The position numbers and the translations under genes are program-made. Shown here one piece after another: positions 1 through 7,054 of a DNA stretch of 39,507 nt. Below the pieces are notes generated by a model, which worked only from the letters and a program-made list of their open reading frames with translations, was not told the DNA's origin and did no database searches. Position 1 is the stretch's first letter; each line of letters starts with the position of its first letter. The DNA comes from Ruminococcus sp. (GTDB taxonomy: Bacteria; Bacillota; Clostridia; Oscillospirales; Acutalibacteraceae), in contig JAFUKO010000112.1 of assembly GCA_017473555.1 (NCBI GenBank), positions 1 to 39,507 on the forward strand, in the 5' to 3' direction.

Positions 1-11
1 ATTAAAAATGT

Positions 12-644
12 TCAGCTTAATTTTCTGCCGAGGTCTTTGACTTTACCGCCGTTTTTTCTGATAAGCTTTTTCCAGCGACCTGTGGCACCCAGCTTGTATA
101 AAAACCGAGGGTAGTTGAGATTTTCGAATCTATCGTCTGTGGTGGTCTGGTTTAAAACTGCGTTTGACAGGTTTTCAAGCGCTTTGTCGATAGATGCTTT
201 AGGTCCGTAGCCGACAGGAACGCTTTTTAAAGCGTCAAACGCTTCGCCACCGCCGACACCTACCGAACCACCGTAAATGTTACCTGTTTTGTCGCACCAG
301 TAGTGAACGATGTTTATCGCACACTTTGCTTGTATGCCCTCGTAAAAACCGCAGTTTGTGATAGCGTAAACGTGTTTGTTTGAGATATCAGGCTTGCTGT
401 CATTAAGCCATTCTAAGAATTTGAGCAGATGTGACGGCATATTGTCAACGTAAAGAGGAAACGCAAATACCCATGCATCGGCTTGCTTTATTGTATCAAA
501 AACTTCGTTATAATCTGTGTTGAAGCTGAGCTTACATTCAATCAGCTCGCATTTGTCACCGAGATAACATTTAAAATCGTTGAGTACAAGGGCACAGTTG
601 CTGTTTTTGATTTTAGGGCTTGCGTTGATGATTGCTGTTTTCAT
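12..644 (-). CDS. Flavodoxin-like fold NAD(P)H-dependent oxidoreductase family protein
   Basis: A 210-residue protein with a flavodoxin-like N-terminus: strand 1 followed by the phosphate-loop-like INASPK (residues 6-11), then an alternating alpha/beta pattern with AWVFAFPLYVDNMPSHLLKFLE (about residues 57-78), typical of NADPH-dependent FMN reductases. A GGxVGVGGGE glycine-rich stretch lies near residue 125. The role would be FMN-dependent electron transfer in the cytoplasm; the substrate is unknown. The start ATG overlaps the stop of the upstream gene in an ATGA arrangement, so the two are translationally coupled and probably act together. The last 40 residues are basic and not obviously part of the flavodoxin fold. 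Family assignment is fairly safe, specific function is not. Confidence 0.75.
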   Translation of the reverse strand: MKTAIINASPKIKNSNCALVLNDFKCYLGDKCELIECKLSFNTDYNEVFDTIKQADAWVFAFPLYVDNMPSHLLKFLEWLNDSKPDISNKHVYAITNCGFYEGIQAKCAINIVHYWCDKTGNIYGGSVGVGGGEAFDALKSVPVGYGPKASIDKALENLSNAVLNQTTTDDRFENLNYPRFLYKLGATGRWKKLIRKNGGKVKDLGRKLS

Positions 645-1129
645 AGTGTGATGCCCTCCAGTTCTTGTACGCTGTTGTAAAAGCTGACAGAGTGAAGCTC
701 TCCGTTATAGTTATCGGCATTTGATTGCATCAGCTCTGTGGCGTTTTCTTTTTCGCTGTCGGTGATGTTACTGCCATAAAAATAGGCAGACATAGTGATT
801 GTGTTTTCATATCTGCGTTTGTGGTGCATTTCGCCCTTTTTGATGACAAAGCAAGGGTGGATGTATGAAATCGCCCTGTCCTGCACTGCTTTTACAAACG
901 AGCTGACACTGCCGTAGCGACATTCGCTCACTATGATAAGCTCGTCGCATTTGCTCATATCAATGCCGGTGTTTTCGTAGCCGTCGTGGATTGCACATCT
1001 GCCGGGAGTTTTTACCCAGCAGGAAAAACACCCGATGCACGGCTTTACTTCATTTTCGGGGCTGATGATTTTATGCTCGCCTGAAATGTTAAATTTTGGA
1101 TTTTTTATGTCTGTTATTATAAGCTTCAT
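641..1129 (-). CDS. Flavodoxin-family protein with CxxCxxC-type cysteine motif
   Basis: A 162-residue protein, first gene of a two-gene operon. It carries CIGCFSCWVKTPGRCAIHD (about residues 32-50), the cysteine-rich loop seen in the iron-sulfur-flavoprotein/NADPH-dependent FMN reductase family, followed by DELIIVSECRYGSVSSFVKAVQDR, the usual flavin-contacting strand and helix. The canonical N-terminal phosphate-binding loop (GSPR-type) is weak or absent here, while the downstream partner has it. One idea is that the pair forms a heteromeric flavoprotein. The downstream gene starts inside this gene's stop codon. Whether the cysteines bind a cluster or do redox chemistry cannot be told from sequence. 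Confidence 0.7.
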   Translation of the reverse strand: MKLIITDIKNPKFNISGEHKIISPENEVKPCIGCFSCWVKTPGRCAIHDGYENTGIDMSKCDELIIVSECRYGSVSSFVKAVQDRAISYIHPCFVIKKGEMHHKRRYENTITMSAYFYGSNITDSEKENATELMQSNADNYNGELHSVSFYNSVQELEGITL

Positions 1130-1166
1130 ATTGACCTCGTCGACTTATGTTTATTGAAGTTAGCTT

Positions 1167-1195
1167 ATTATACCACAATTTGCCTGAGTTTTAAA
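1167..1195 (-). promoter_or_regulatory. Sigma-A promoter of the flavodoxin operon
   Basis: Read on the minus strand: TTTAAA, 17-bp spacer, TATAAT with an extended -10 (TGGTATAAT). It lies about 40 bp upstream of the first flavodoxin gene. Confidence 0.6.
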
Positions 1196-1247
1196 TCGGA
1201 TTTTATTGTAAGGCTATATTTTACATCATAAAATTTATATTTTACTG

Positions 1248-1276
1248 TTGTAATGTTGAGTATAAACAGATATAAT
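1248..1276 (+). promoter_or_regulatory. Sigma-A promoter of the small lipoprotein gene
   Basis: TTGTAA, 17-bp spacer, exact TATAAT. The -10 box covers an in-frame upstream ATG at 1275, which argues that this ATG is not translated and that the ATG at 1311 is the start. Confidence 0.6.
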
Positions 1277-1310
1277 GAAAGAAAGAATAATACAAACACG
1301 GAGGTTTGCT

Positions 1311-1838
1311 ATGAAAAAGCTATTTGCGTTATTACTCGCTGTTTTAATGGTTGTATCACTCGTTGCTTGTGGCACAGAAGAGCCTAGACCTACTTACGGT
1401 CCTGTGGGCGAGCCACTTGTTGTTACTTTTGAAGAGAACTGTGACAAGACTGCTCAGGAGATTGCTGACGAGTTACTCAAAGACCCTAACTTAGGTTTTA
1501 TGGGTGCTACAATGTTAGTTGAAGAAGGTCTTTTAAACGGCTTTGGTAATGCTGAAATCAAGGGCTTTAAAGAGGGCGTTATGTTCGGTCCTGCTATCGG
1601 TACTATTCCTTTCATCGGCTATGTATTCACACTTGATGAGGACACTGATGTTGAAAAGTTTAAGCAGACATTAGAAGAAAACGCTGATTTGAGATGGAAT
1701 ATCTGCACTGAGGCTGATGAGCTCGTTGTTGAGTCAGAAGGCGACAAGGTTATCGTTATTATGACTCCTAATCAGTTTGATGCTGAGGGTGAGGTTCCTG
1801 TATATGGCGACGAGTTCGTTGACGAGTTCGAAGAATAA
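1311..1838 (+). CDS. Small secreted lipoprotein of unknown function
   Basis: A 175-residue protein with a lipoprotein signal: two lysines, a hydrophobic run, then LVAC with Cys20 as the lipidated residue. The start is placed at ATG 1311, behind a GGAGG at 1300-1304; a longer in-frame ATG at 1275 lies inside the promoter. The mature protein is acidic, with one hydrophobic patch around residues 88-108 (MFGPAIGTIPFIGYVFTL) and a body rich in Asp/Glu. Codon use is strongly biased (GCT, CTT, GTT), like the ABC binding-protein genes in this window, which suggests high expression. I recognise no domain. A strong terminator follows. Confidence 0.85.
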   Translation: MKKLFALLLAVLMVVSLVACGTEEPRPTYGPVGEPLVVTFEENCDKTAQEIADELLKDPNLGFMGATMLVEEGLLNGFGNAEIKGFKEGVMFGPAIGTIPFIGYVFTLDEDTDVEKFKQTLEENADLRWNICTEADELVVESEGDKVIVIMTPNQFDAEGEVPVYGDEFVDEFEE

Positions 1839-1879
1839 GCGATACGCTTCCATAGACTAAAAAACAATACTACTAAATT

Positions 1880-1910
1880 TTCAGCACGGTGAAAATCGTG
1901 CTGAATTTTT
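1880..1910 (+). terminator. Rho-independent terminator
   Basis: A 9-bp perfect stem (TTCAGCACG / CGTGCTGAA) with an 8-nt loop, followed by five T. It ends the lipoprotein transcript; the next gene begins only 18 bp later. Confidence 0.85.
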
Positions 1911-1928
1911 ATAAAAGGGGGAGAGTGT

Positions 1929-2828
1929 GTGAAAAGAACAATCACCTTGGTGGTTTTCTTTGTAGTGATGATACTTTGCTGTGCTTGTGTTGCTATAGGT
2001 GATGAGATGATAGCAAAAAACGATGATGCTAAGCATAAGGAATTTTACCTTCATAACGGATATATCGTAAAAAGTGAAGGTCAGTATAACGAGCAGATGC
2101 TAAGCTATGCGGCTAAGCTTTTTACACGTGTTTATGAAGAACAGCTTAGCACTAGCGGTGAAGTTTACTTTGCTCTCATCCCAGACAAACACAGGTTGTT
2201 AAGCGGTATGGAAGACTATGAGGACATCCAGCTCTATATGAAAGAGGCTCTGCCTTTTGCGAAAACGATTGAGATAGCTCCTTTGCTCACACTTTCTGAT
2301 TACTACAAAACCGACCCACACTGGAAACAGGAGTGTATTGTCGATGTAGCAAAAAGATTGTGCGAGGGTATGGGCGAGAGCATAAAAGAAGATTACAATG
2401 TAGTGAGTTTTGATGAGCCGTACAACGGCGTGTATGTACAGCAGTCAGGGCTACAGACCGACAGTGATGTACTCAGTTATCTTGAGTGCGACAGCCTTGA
2501 TGCTGTGCGTGTAGAGGGAGCAAACGCTGTTTATGATGTGGATAAATTCTACGGTGATGACCCTTATGATGTCTTTTTGTCGGGTAATCAGCCGATTGTA
2601 AAGCTTAAAAACGACTTTGTTGATAACGACAAGCGACTCGTTATTTTCAGGGACTCTTTTGGTAGCTCAATCGCTCCGATTATCAGCACAGCATATGATG
2701 AAGTTGTGCTTGTTGATTTAAGATATATCATGAGTGAGAGTCTGTTTGAGTATGTGGATTTTGAAAATGCCGATGTGCTGTTTTTGTACTCGACACTGCT
2801 TTTGAACAGCTCGATGTCAATGAAGTGA
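1929..2828 (+). CDS. DHHW family / SGNH-like surface protein
   Basis: A 299-residue protein with a GTG start behind AAAAGGGGGAGAG. The N-terminus has one hydrophobic segment (residues 5-24) that is a signal anchor or a signal peptide with cysteines at 17, 18 and 20 (no clean lipobox). The body has the two hallmarks of the DHHW/AlgX-like family: TDPHWK near residue 133 (the D-H-W motif) and FRDSFGSS near residue 241 (the nucleophile-type Ser block). Relatives are extracytoplasmic and often sit beside MBOAT acyltransferases, where they take part in O-acetylation of cell-wall or surface polysaccharide; no MBOAT gene is visible here. The enzyme activity is inferred, not shown. Confidence 0.75.
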   Translation: MKRTITLVVFFVVMILCCACVAIGDEMIAKNDDAKHKEFYLHNGYIVKSEGQYNEQMLSYAAKLFTRVYEEQLSTSGEVYFALIPDKHRLLSGMEDYEDIQLYMKEALPFAKTIEIAPLLTLSDYYKTDPHWKQECIVDVAKRLCEGMGESIKEDYNVVSFDEPYNGVYVQQSGLQTDSDVLSYLECDSLDAVRVEGANAVYDVDKFYGDDPYDVFLSGNQPIVKLKNDFVDNDKRLVIFRDSFGSSIAPIISTAYDEVVLVDLRYIMSESLFEYVDFENADVLFLYSTLLLNSSMSMK

Positions 2829-2841
2829 GATAATACTGATT

Positions 2842-2870
2842 AAGCCGATAGTTTAAAGCTGTCGGCTTTT
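2842..2870 (+). terminator. Rho-independent terminator
   Basis: A 10-bp stem (AAGCCGATAG / CTGTCGGCTT, one G-T pair) ending in TTTT, just after the DHHW-family gene. Confidence 0.75.
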
Positions 2871-2880
2871 AATTTTATGG

Positions 2881-2909
2881 TTGAAAATTGTAAAATAAAG
2901 GACTATAAT
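2881..2909 (+). promoter_or_regulatory. Sigma-A promoter of azlCD
   Basis: TTGAAA, 17-bp spacer, TATAAT: a near-consensus promoter about 33 bp upstream of the azlC start. Confidence 0.75.
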
Positions 2910-2941
2910 ATCCCTTGGTTATTTTAAGGTAGGGGATAAAT

Positions 2942-3637
2942 TTGAAGTACAAAAAGGATGCTAAAAAAGCATTTGTTGCGACGATACCCGTGCTTGCAGG
3001 ATACTTAGCACTCGGCTTTGGTTTTGGTGTACTGTTAAGCACAGAAGGCTTTGGACCTGTGTGGGCGTTGTTTATGAGTATAACGATGTTTGGTGGCTCG
3101 ATGCAGTACGCCGCGGTAGGCTTTCTGGCTGACGGTATCAGCCTTTTGTCGGCTGCTGTGATGACGCTTATCATCAACGCACGCCACCTGTTTTACGGCA
3201 TTTCGCTTGTTGATAAATACCGTGGTTCAGGTCTTAAAAAGGTATATATGATACACGCATTAACTGACGAAACGTACTCTCTTGTGTGTAATGACGATGC
3301 TGTAAAAGATATAGAGAACAAGCATTTCTACTACTTTCTGGTGTCACTCTTAGATCACTGCTACTGGATAATGGGATGCACGCTGGGAGCGGTTTTCGGC
3401 ACAAATGTTGACTTCAACAGCGAGGGTATCGACTTTGTGTTGACAGCACTGTTTCTGACTATTTTTGTTGAGCAGTGGATGAGCAGTAAGGACCACACTT
3501 CGGCTATCATCGGCGTTGCGTGTTCGGTTTTGTGCACCTTGATTTTTCACGAGAATATGCTTATCCCGACGATGATTGCGATTTTGGTATCGCTGACAGT
3601 GCTAAGATATGTGAGGAGGGACAAGTATGATGGATAG
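2942..3637 (+). CDS. azlC: AzlC family branched-chain amino acid exporter, large subunit
   Basis: A 231-residue inner-membrane protein with a TTG start behind AGGTAGGGGA. The N-terminal block with GYLALGFGFGVLL, the GGSMQYAAVGFL stretch (about residues 51-63) and NARHLFYGISL (about residues 79-89) are signatures of AzlC/YgaZ proteins. Several hydrophobic helices follow. With AzlD it forms a two-part exporter for branched-chain or other neutral amino acids (known for B. subtilis AzlCD and E. coli YgaZH); the actual substrate here is inferred. It overlaps azlD by 11 bp, so the pair is coupled. No Lrp/AzlB-type regulator is adjacent. Confidence 0.92.
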   Translation: MKYKKDAKKAFVATIPVLAGYLALGFGFGVLLSTEGFGPVWALFMSITMFGGSMQYAAVGFLADGISLLSAAVMTLIINARHLFYGISLVDKYRGSGLKKVYMIHALTDETYSLVCNDDAVKDIENKHFYYFLVSLLDHCYWIMGCTLGAVFGTNVDFNSEGIDFVLTALFLTIFVEQWMSSKDHTSAIIGVACSVLCTLIFHENMLIPTMIAILVSLTVLRYVRRDKYDG

Positions 3638-3959
3638 TTCTACCTTACATTCAATAGGCTTGGTGCTTGTTATGGCGGTGGTGTCGTATTTACTCAGAGC
3701 CTTTCCGTTTATCGTGTTCTCAGGCAAAGAAACTCCGAAATTCGTACTGTATCTTGGTAAGGTACTGCCGTGTGCGATTATAGCAATGCTTGTTGTGTAC
3801 TGCGTCAAGGACATCAGCTTTGATGCTGTGTCGCACTTTCTACCGTATATTATAGCAGGAGCGGTTGTGGTGCTTTTACACGTGTGGAAACGCAACACCC
3901 TGCTGTCAATTGTAGCAGGAACGCTAAGTTATATGGCTTTGGTTCAGTTTGTGTTTTAA
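3627..3959 (+). CDS. azlD: AzlD family small subunit of amino acid exporter
   Basis: A 110-residue membrane protein with about four hydrophobic helices; the SYLLRAFPFIVF block (about residues 20-31) is the AzlD/YgaH family signature. A tandem ATGATG start lies 7 to 10 nt after GAGGAGGG, which is inside the end of azlC. It works as the small partner of AzlC. Its stop codon is followed at once by a 23-nt sequence that recurs after the rplI stop codon (reported separately). Confidence 0.9.
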   Translation: MMDSSTLHSIGLVLVMAVVSYLLRAFPFIVFSGKETPKFVLYLGKVLPCAIIAMLVVYCVKDISFDAVSHFLPYIIAGAVVVLLHVWKRNTLLSIVAGTLSYMALVQFVF

Positions 3960-4100
3960 GCGGCCGAGTGTTCGAGCCTTTCAAATCTTAATGTGATCGA
4001 GGTCACGCGTAAAAAATCAAGGACATCATTTAACTCCTTGATTTTAGCAAGTGACAGAGGAACAGTAGAGATTTGAAAGAGATGCGAGAACAAACGAGGC
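3957..4100. repeat. Compact inverted-repeat element after azlD
   Basis: This stretch is bounded by an 11-bp perfect inverted repeat (CTTTCAAATCT at 3978-3988, AGATTTGAAAG at 4069-4079) with partial matches continuing outward (TGTTC within both arms). Inside are a small GTGA/TCAC hairpin (3993-4006) and an 11-bp stem hairpin (AAAATCAAGGA at 4013-4023, TCCTTGATTTT at 4035-4045). Its left 26 nt, including the azlD stop, recur with one mismatch at 13898-13923. It may be a miniature mobile element or a structured 3' RNA; the inner hairpin can also act as a terminator. Confidence 0.5.
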
Positions 4101-4129
4101 GTGATATTTTAATCGTCCGAGAAAAACAA

Positions 4130-4156
4130 AAGGCACTCTCAATTTGAGAGTGCCTT
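4130..4156 (-). terminator. Rho-independent terminator of the NSS transporter gene
   Basis: An 11-bp perfect stem (AAGGCACTCTC / GAGAGTGCCTT). On the minus strand it is followed by TTTTGTTTTT. Confidence 0.85.
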
Positions 4157-4174
4157 AACTATTTTATAAACTTA

Positions 4175-5539
4175 TTAAATCTTTACGATGCCGAGTACGT
4201 CTAATACTGATGAGATGAGAATGAGCACGATGCATACAGGGGCAACGTATTTAATCATAACTGTAAAAAGCTTCTTGCGTTTGAATGGCTTGCCGTCGAT
4301 TTCAACCTCGTCAACAAGTGTCTGTGGCTTGATAACAAAGCCAATAAAGATACAAGTGAGGAACGCAACAATCGGCATAAGAATTGAGTTAGAGAAGATG
4401 TCAAACATATCAAGGAAGGTGTTTCCGTTGATGTTGATGTGACTCCATACACCAAAGCCGAGTGAGGATGGAATACCGAGTAAAACTGAACCGATGAATA
4501 CAAGGATGCAGGTGAATTTTCTGCCCCAGCCGAACTTATCTCTGAAGATAGAAACAACGGTTTCCATAAGAGAAATAGAAGATGTAAGAGCCGCAAAAAG
4601 TACTAAGATGAAGAACAGTGCACCGATTACTGAACCCATAACACCAGGGATTGAGTTGAACACCTTAGGAAGTGTGATGAACATAAGACCAGGGCCTTTG
4701 CCTAAAGCTGACTCGTCACCGCCTGAGAATGAGAATACTGCAGGAATGACCATCAAACCAGCGAGGAAAGCGATACCGGTGTCAAAGCACTCAATCTGAG
4801 TAACTGATGAGCTGATAGATACTTCCTTTTTCATATATGAGCCGTAGGTGATCATAATGCCCATAGCAAGGCTCATAGAGTAGAACAGCTGACCCATAGC
4901 AGCAAGAACGGTTGTGGCTGAGAATTTTGAGAAGTCTGGCAGGAAGTAGTATTTTACGCCTTCCATAGCACCAGGCATACACATGGAGTAAATAGCGATA
5001 CCGATAGTGAGAACAACAAGTACAGGCATCATAAACTTAGATACTTTTTCGATACCCTTTTCAACGCCGAAAAGTACAACAACAGCAGTCAAGCCGATGA
5101 AGAGTAAGAACCATCCCAGTGGCTCAAACGGCTGAGCGATGAAGTTGGAAAAGTAATCGTCAGCTGCAGAAGCAGAGGCTCCGCCTGATACAAAAACTGT
5201 CAGGTATTTTGCAACCCAACCGCCGATAACCGAGTAGTAAGGTAAAATGATAATTGGAACCGCAGATGCTAAAGCACCGACAAAGCCGAATCTCTTGTCA
5301 AGGTCAGCGAAAGCGTGGATAGCACTTTTGCCTGTTTTTCTGCCCAGAGCGATTTCTGCTGTCATTAAAGCGAAACCGAATGTAACAGCAAGGATGAGAT
5401 ATACAAGCAGGAAGATACCTCCGCCGTATTTAGCCGCAAGATAAGGGAAACGCCAGATGTTTCCAAGACCTACCGCTGAGCCTGCCGCAGCAAGCACGAA
5501 GCCGATTTTACCTGAAAAGCTACTTCTTTTTTTAGTCAT
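4175..5539 (-). CDS. Sodium-dependent NSS/SNF family amino acid transporter
   Basis: A 454-residue polytopic membrane protein of the neurotransmitter:sodium symporter family (LeuT/MhsT type). TM1 carries AAAGSAVGLGNIWRFPYLA (residues 17-35), the unwound helix that binds substrate and Na+ in this family, and KYGGGIFLLVYL follows. The length fits the bacterial 11-helix MhsT-like group (about 450 residues). It would import a neutral or aromatic amino acid with sodium; the substrate cannot be read from sequence. It is monocistronic, with its own promoter and terminator, and is divergent from nrdR. The 5' leader contains a CGCACA/TGTGCG hairpin (5555-5580 region) close to the ribosome site AAAGGGG. 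Confidence 0.93.
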   Translation of the reverse strand: MTKKRSSFSGKIGFVLAAAGSAVGLGNIWRFPYLAAKYGGGIFLLVYLILAVTFGFALMTAEIALGRKTGKSAIHAFADLDKRFGFVGALASAVPIIILPYYSVIGGWVAKYLTVFVSGGASASAADDYFSNFIAQPFEPLGWFLLFIGLTAVVVLFGVEKGIEKVSKFMMPVLVVLTIGIAIYSMCMPGAMEGVKYYFLPDFSKFSATTVLAAMGQLFYSMSLAMGIMITYGSYMKKEVSISSSVTQIECFDTGIAFLAGLMVIPAVFSFSGGDESALGKGPGLMFITLPKVFNSIPGVMGSVIGALFFILVLFAALTSSISLMETVVSIFRDKFGWGRKFTCILVFIGSVLLGIPSSLGFGVWSHININGNTFLDMFDIFSNSILMPIVAFLTCIFIGFVIKPQTLVDEVEIDGKPFKRKKLFTVMIKYVAPVCIVLILISSVLDVLGIVKI

Positions 5540-5600
5540 ATTGTACCCCTTTCACGCACAGATGTGTAAAAATGTGTGCGAATTTATTATAAACAAAGAC

Positions 5601-5630
5601 AGTATACCATATTCAGCGTGTAAATTTCAA
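5601..5630 (-). promoter_or_regulatory. Sigma-A promoter of the NSS transporter gene
   Basis: On the minus strand: TTGAAA, 18-bp spacer, TATACT with an extended -10 (TGGTATACT). Confidence 0.65.
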
Positions 5631-5691
5631 TATTTTTTATCAGTTTAGTATGATAAAATTTTAATATGTTACTATGATAATCTGTATTTAT

Positions 5692-5748
5692 ATACAAGAT
5701 GTAACTATATATTACAAAATTATAACTTGTATTCTCTACATCTTGTGT
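5692..5748 (+). promoter_or_regulatory. Putative pair of NrdR boxes upstream of nrdR
   Basis: Two inverted copies of ACAAGATGTA (5694-5703 and, reversed, 5737-5746). The downstream 16-mer (5733-5748), read on the minus strand as ACACAAGATGTAGAGA, matches 13 of 16 positions of the published NrdR box as I recall it (ACACWATATVTWGTGT). The upstream copy matches about 10. The boxes start 41 bp apart, near four helical turns, and lie against the nrdR promoter. This suggests autoregulation of nrdR. Confidence 0.5.
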
Positions 5749-5754
5749 TATAAT
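5727..5754 (+). promoter_or_regulatory. Probable nrdR promoter
   Basis: An exact TATAAT (5749-5754) with a weak TTGTAT 16 bp upstream. The spacer is filled by the downstream putative NrdR box, so binding there would block RNA polymerase. Confidence 0.5.
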
Positions 5755-5795
5755 TTCTGTAGAGAAAAATGTTATTCTATATGTGGGGTGTGCAA

Positions 5796-6251
5796 ATGAA
5801 GTGTCCTTATTGTGGCTACGAAGAAAGCAAGGTTATCGACTCCAGACCTGCTGACGAGGGCGAGCGTATCAGACGTAGAAGAGAGTGTCTGAGCTGTGCT
5901 AAGCGTTTTACTACACACGAGGTTATCGAAACTGTTCCGATTATCGTTGTTAAGCGTGACAAATCACGTGAGGTTTTTGATAGAAATAAGCTAAGAGCAG
6001 GTATTCTGCACGCTTGTGAAAAGCGTCCTGTGTCTATCGATCAGGTTGAGAAGATTGTTGATACTATCGAGTCATCACTTCAGGCTAGTCTTGACAGAGA
6101 GGTTACATCCGGCAAAATCGGTGAGCTCACTATGGACCAGCTCAAGAATGTTGACGAGGTTGCTTATGTTCGTTTTGCATCTGTTTACAGACAGTTCAAG
6201 GACATCAACACCTTTATGGAAGAGCTCAACAAATTATTAAACGAGAAATAA
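5796..6251 (+). CDS. nrdR: Transcriptional repressor NrdR
   Basis: A 151-residue protein, the usual NrdR length. It starts at ATG 5796, behind GTGGGGTG, because the zinc ribbon begins at once (MKCPYC); an in-frame ATG 27 bp upstream would add an atypical extension. The zinc ribbon has Cys3, Cys6, Cys31 and Cys34 with the conserved arginine run (IRRRREC), and an ATP-cone spans about residues 46-136 ([20 protein letters not shown] at its start). It senses ATP/dATP and represses ribonucleotide reductase genes. No nrd structural genes are in the window. Confidence 0.97.
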   Translation: MKCPYCGYEESKVIDSRPADEGERIRRRRECLSCAKRFTTHEVIETVPIIVVKRDKSREVFDRNKLRAGILHACEKRPVSIDQVEKIVDTIESSLQASLDREVTSGKIGELTMDQLKNVDEVAYVRFASVYRQFKDINTFMEELNKLLNEK

Positions 6252-6290
6252 CTATCCTCCTTCTTAAAGTATTTCATAGATGTTTTAAAA

Positions 6291-6322
6291 AAGAGCACCC
6301 GAAGTAGACGGGTGCTCTTTGC
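6291..6322 (+). terminator. Rho-independent terminator of nrdR
   Basis: An 11-bp stem (AAGAGCACCCG / CGGGTGCTCTT) with a 7-nt loop. Confidence 0.85.
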
Positions 6323-6376
6323 TTTGTGCTTTATAAGAATTAAAAGTGCGATGTCGGTGTGATGACAGTGAGCAAA

Positions 6377-6431
6377 ATCAGTGCAAGTTCAGCACGATAT
6401 CAGTGCTAAGTCAGTGCTGTGTCAGAGTGTG
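6377..6431 (+). repeat. 11-bp tandem repeat, five units
   Basis: Units: ATCAGTGCAAG, TTCAGCACGAT, ATCAGTGCTAA, GTCAGTGCTGT, GTCAGAGTGTG. A further partial copy (ATATCAG) follows. Confidence 0.7.
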
Positions 6432-6654
6432 ATATCAGTTGATTACAGTACACAAAAGCCAATGTAAACATTCTGTTAATTTATTTGAAAAATGAGCGAA
6501 TATATGCAATTTTTGCCCCTTTTTCAGGTATAAGTGAGAGGTGTTTTTTTGGTTGGCAAATTCTCGGTGGTGGCAGAAAATCGGGTGTATATTTCAGGTA
6601 GGCAGGTTTATGTGTGGTGAACCTGTCAGCTTTTGCGTGCAATAAACTTTGGGG

Positions 6655-6717
6655 ATTGCAATAAGCAATTGCAAGCCGTTGTAAGCGATTGCTACCAATT
6701 GCATGCAATGGCACACA
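6655..6717 (+). repeat. Degenerate 10-bp tandem repeat, six units
   Basis: A 13-bp first unit (ATTGCAATAAGCA), then ATTGCAAGCC, GTTGTAAGCG, ATTGCTACCA, ATTGCATGCA, ATGGCACACA at a strict 10-bp period. Confidence 0.7.
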
Positions 6718-6795
6718 AGAAGAAGACAAAGACAATAACAAAGACAATAACAAAGAAGATAAATAAGACGAAGAAGAATATAAACGAGTGCATTT

Positions 6796-6919
6796 GTTGA
6801 CGGTGGTCAACGGTGGTCAACGGTCGTCAACGGTCGTCAACGTTCGTAGCGTTCGTTAGCGTTCGTTAGCGTTCGCTTGCGTTCGTTAGCGTTCGCTTGC
6901 GTTCGTTAGCGTTCGTTAC
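6796..6919 (+). repeat. 10-bp tandem repeat array, twelve units in two subfamilies
   Basis: Four copies of CGGTSGTCAA (preceded by GTTGA), a 9-bp junction unit, then seven copies of GTTCGYTWGC with one final variant. The first subfamily contains GTTGAC/GTCAAC dyads. Confidence 0.85.
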
Positions 6920-7054
6920 CAAGAAGAAGAAAAAGAAGAATAAGAAGACAAAGACAAATAAGAAGATAAAGACTAAGAAGATGAAGAATAAAAATACGAA
7001 GAAGATTGTTCTGATAAATTGTCGAGCAAGACTCGACTGTGCTTTTGTGTACTA

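Noticed and set aside
1138-1250. Riboswitch or T-box in the leaders of the transport genes in this window
   Set aside because: No T-box (AGGGTGGNACCGCG), lysine, glycine or SAM-type conserved core was found in any leader I read, including azlC, the NSS gene and both ABC operons.
3960-3982. tRNA fragment or att site, because GTTCGAGCC looks like a tRNA T-arm
   Set aside because: Flanking bases do not form the T-stem, there is no acceptor stem or CCA, and no integrase is nearby.
6481-6810. Minus-strand open frame of 109 codons across the repeat region
   Set aside because: Serine/leucine-rich product comes from the A/G-rich repeats read backwards; no ribosome site and no recognisable domain.
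6796-6919. CRISPR array
   Set aside because: Units are 10 bp, directly abutting, with no spacers and no cas genes.
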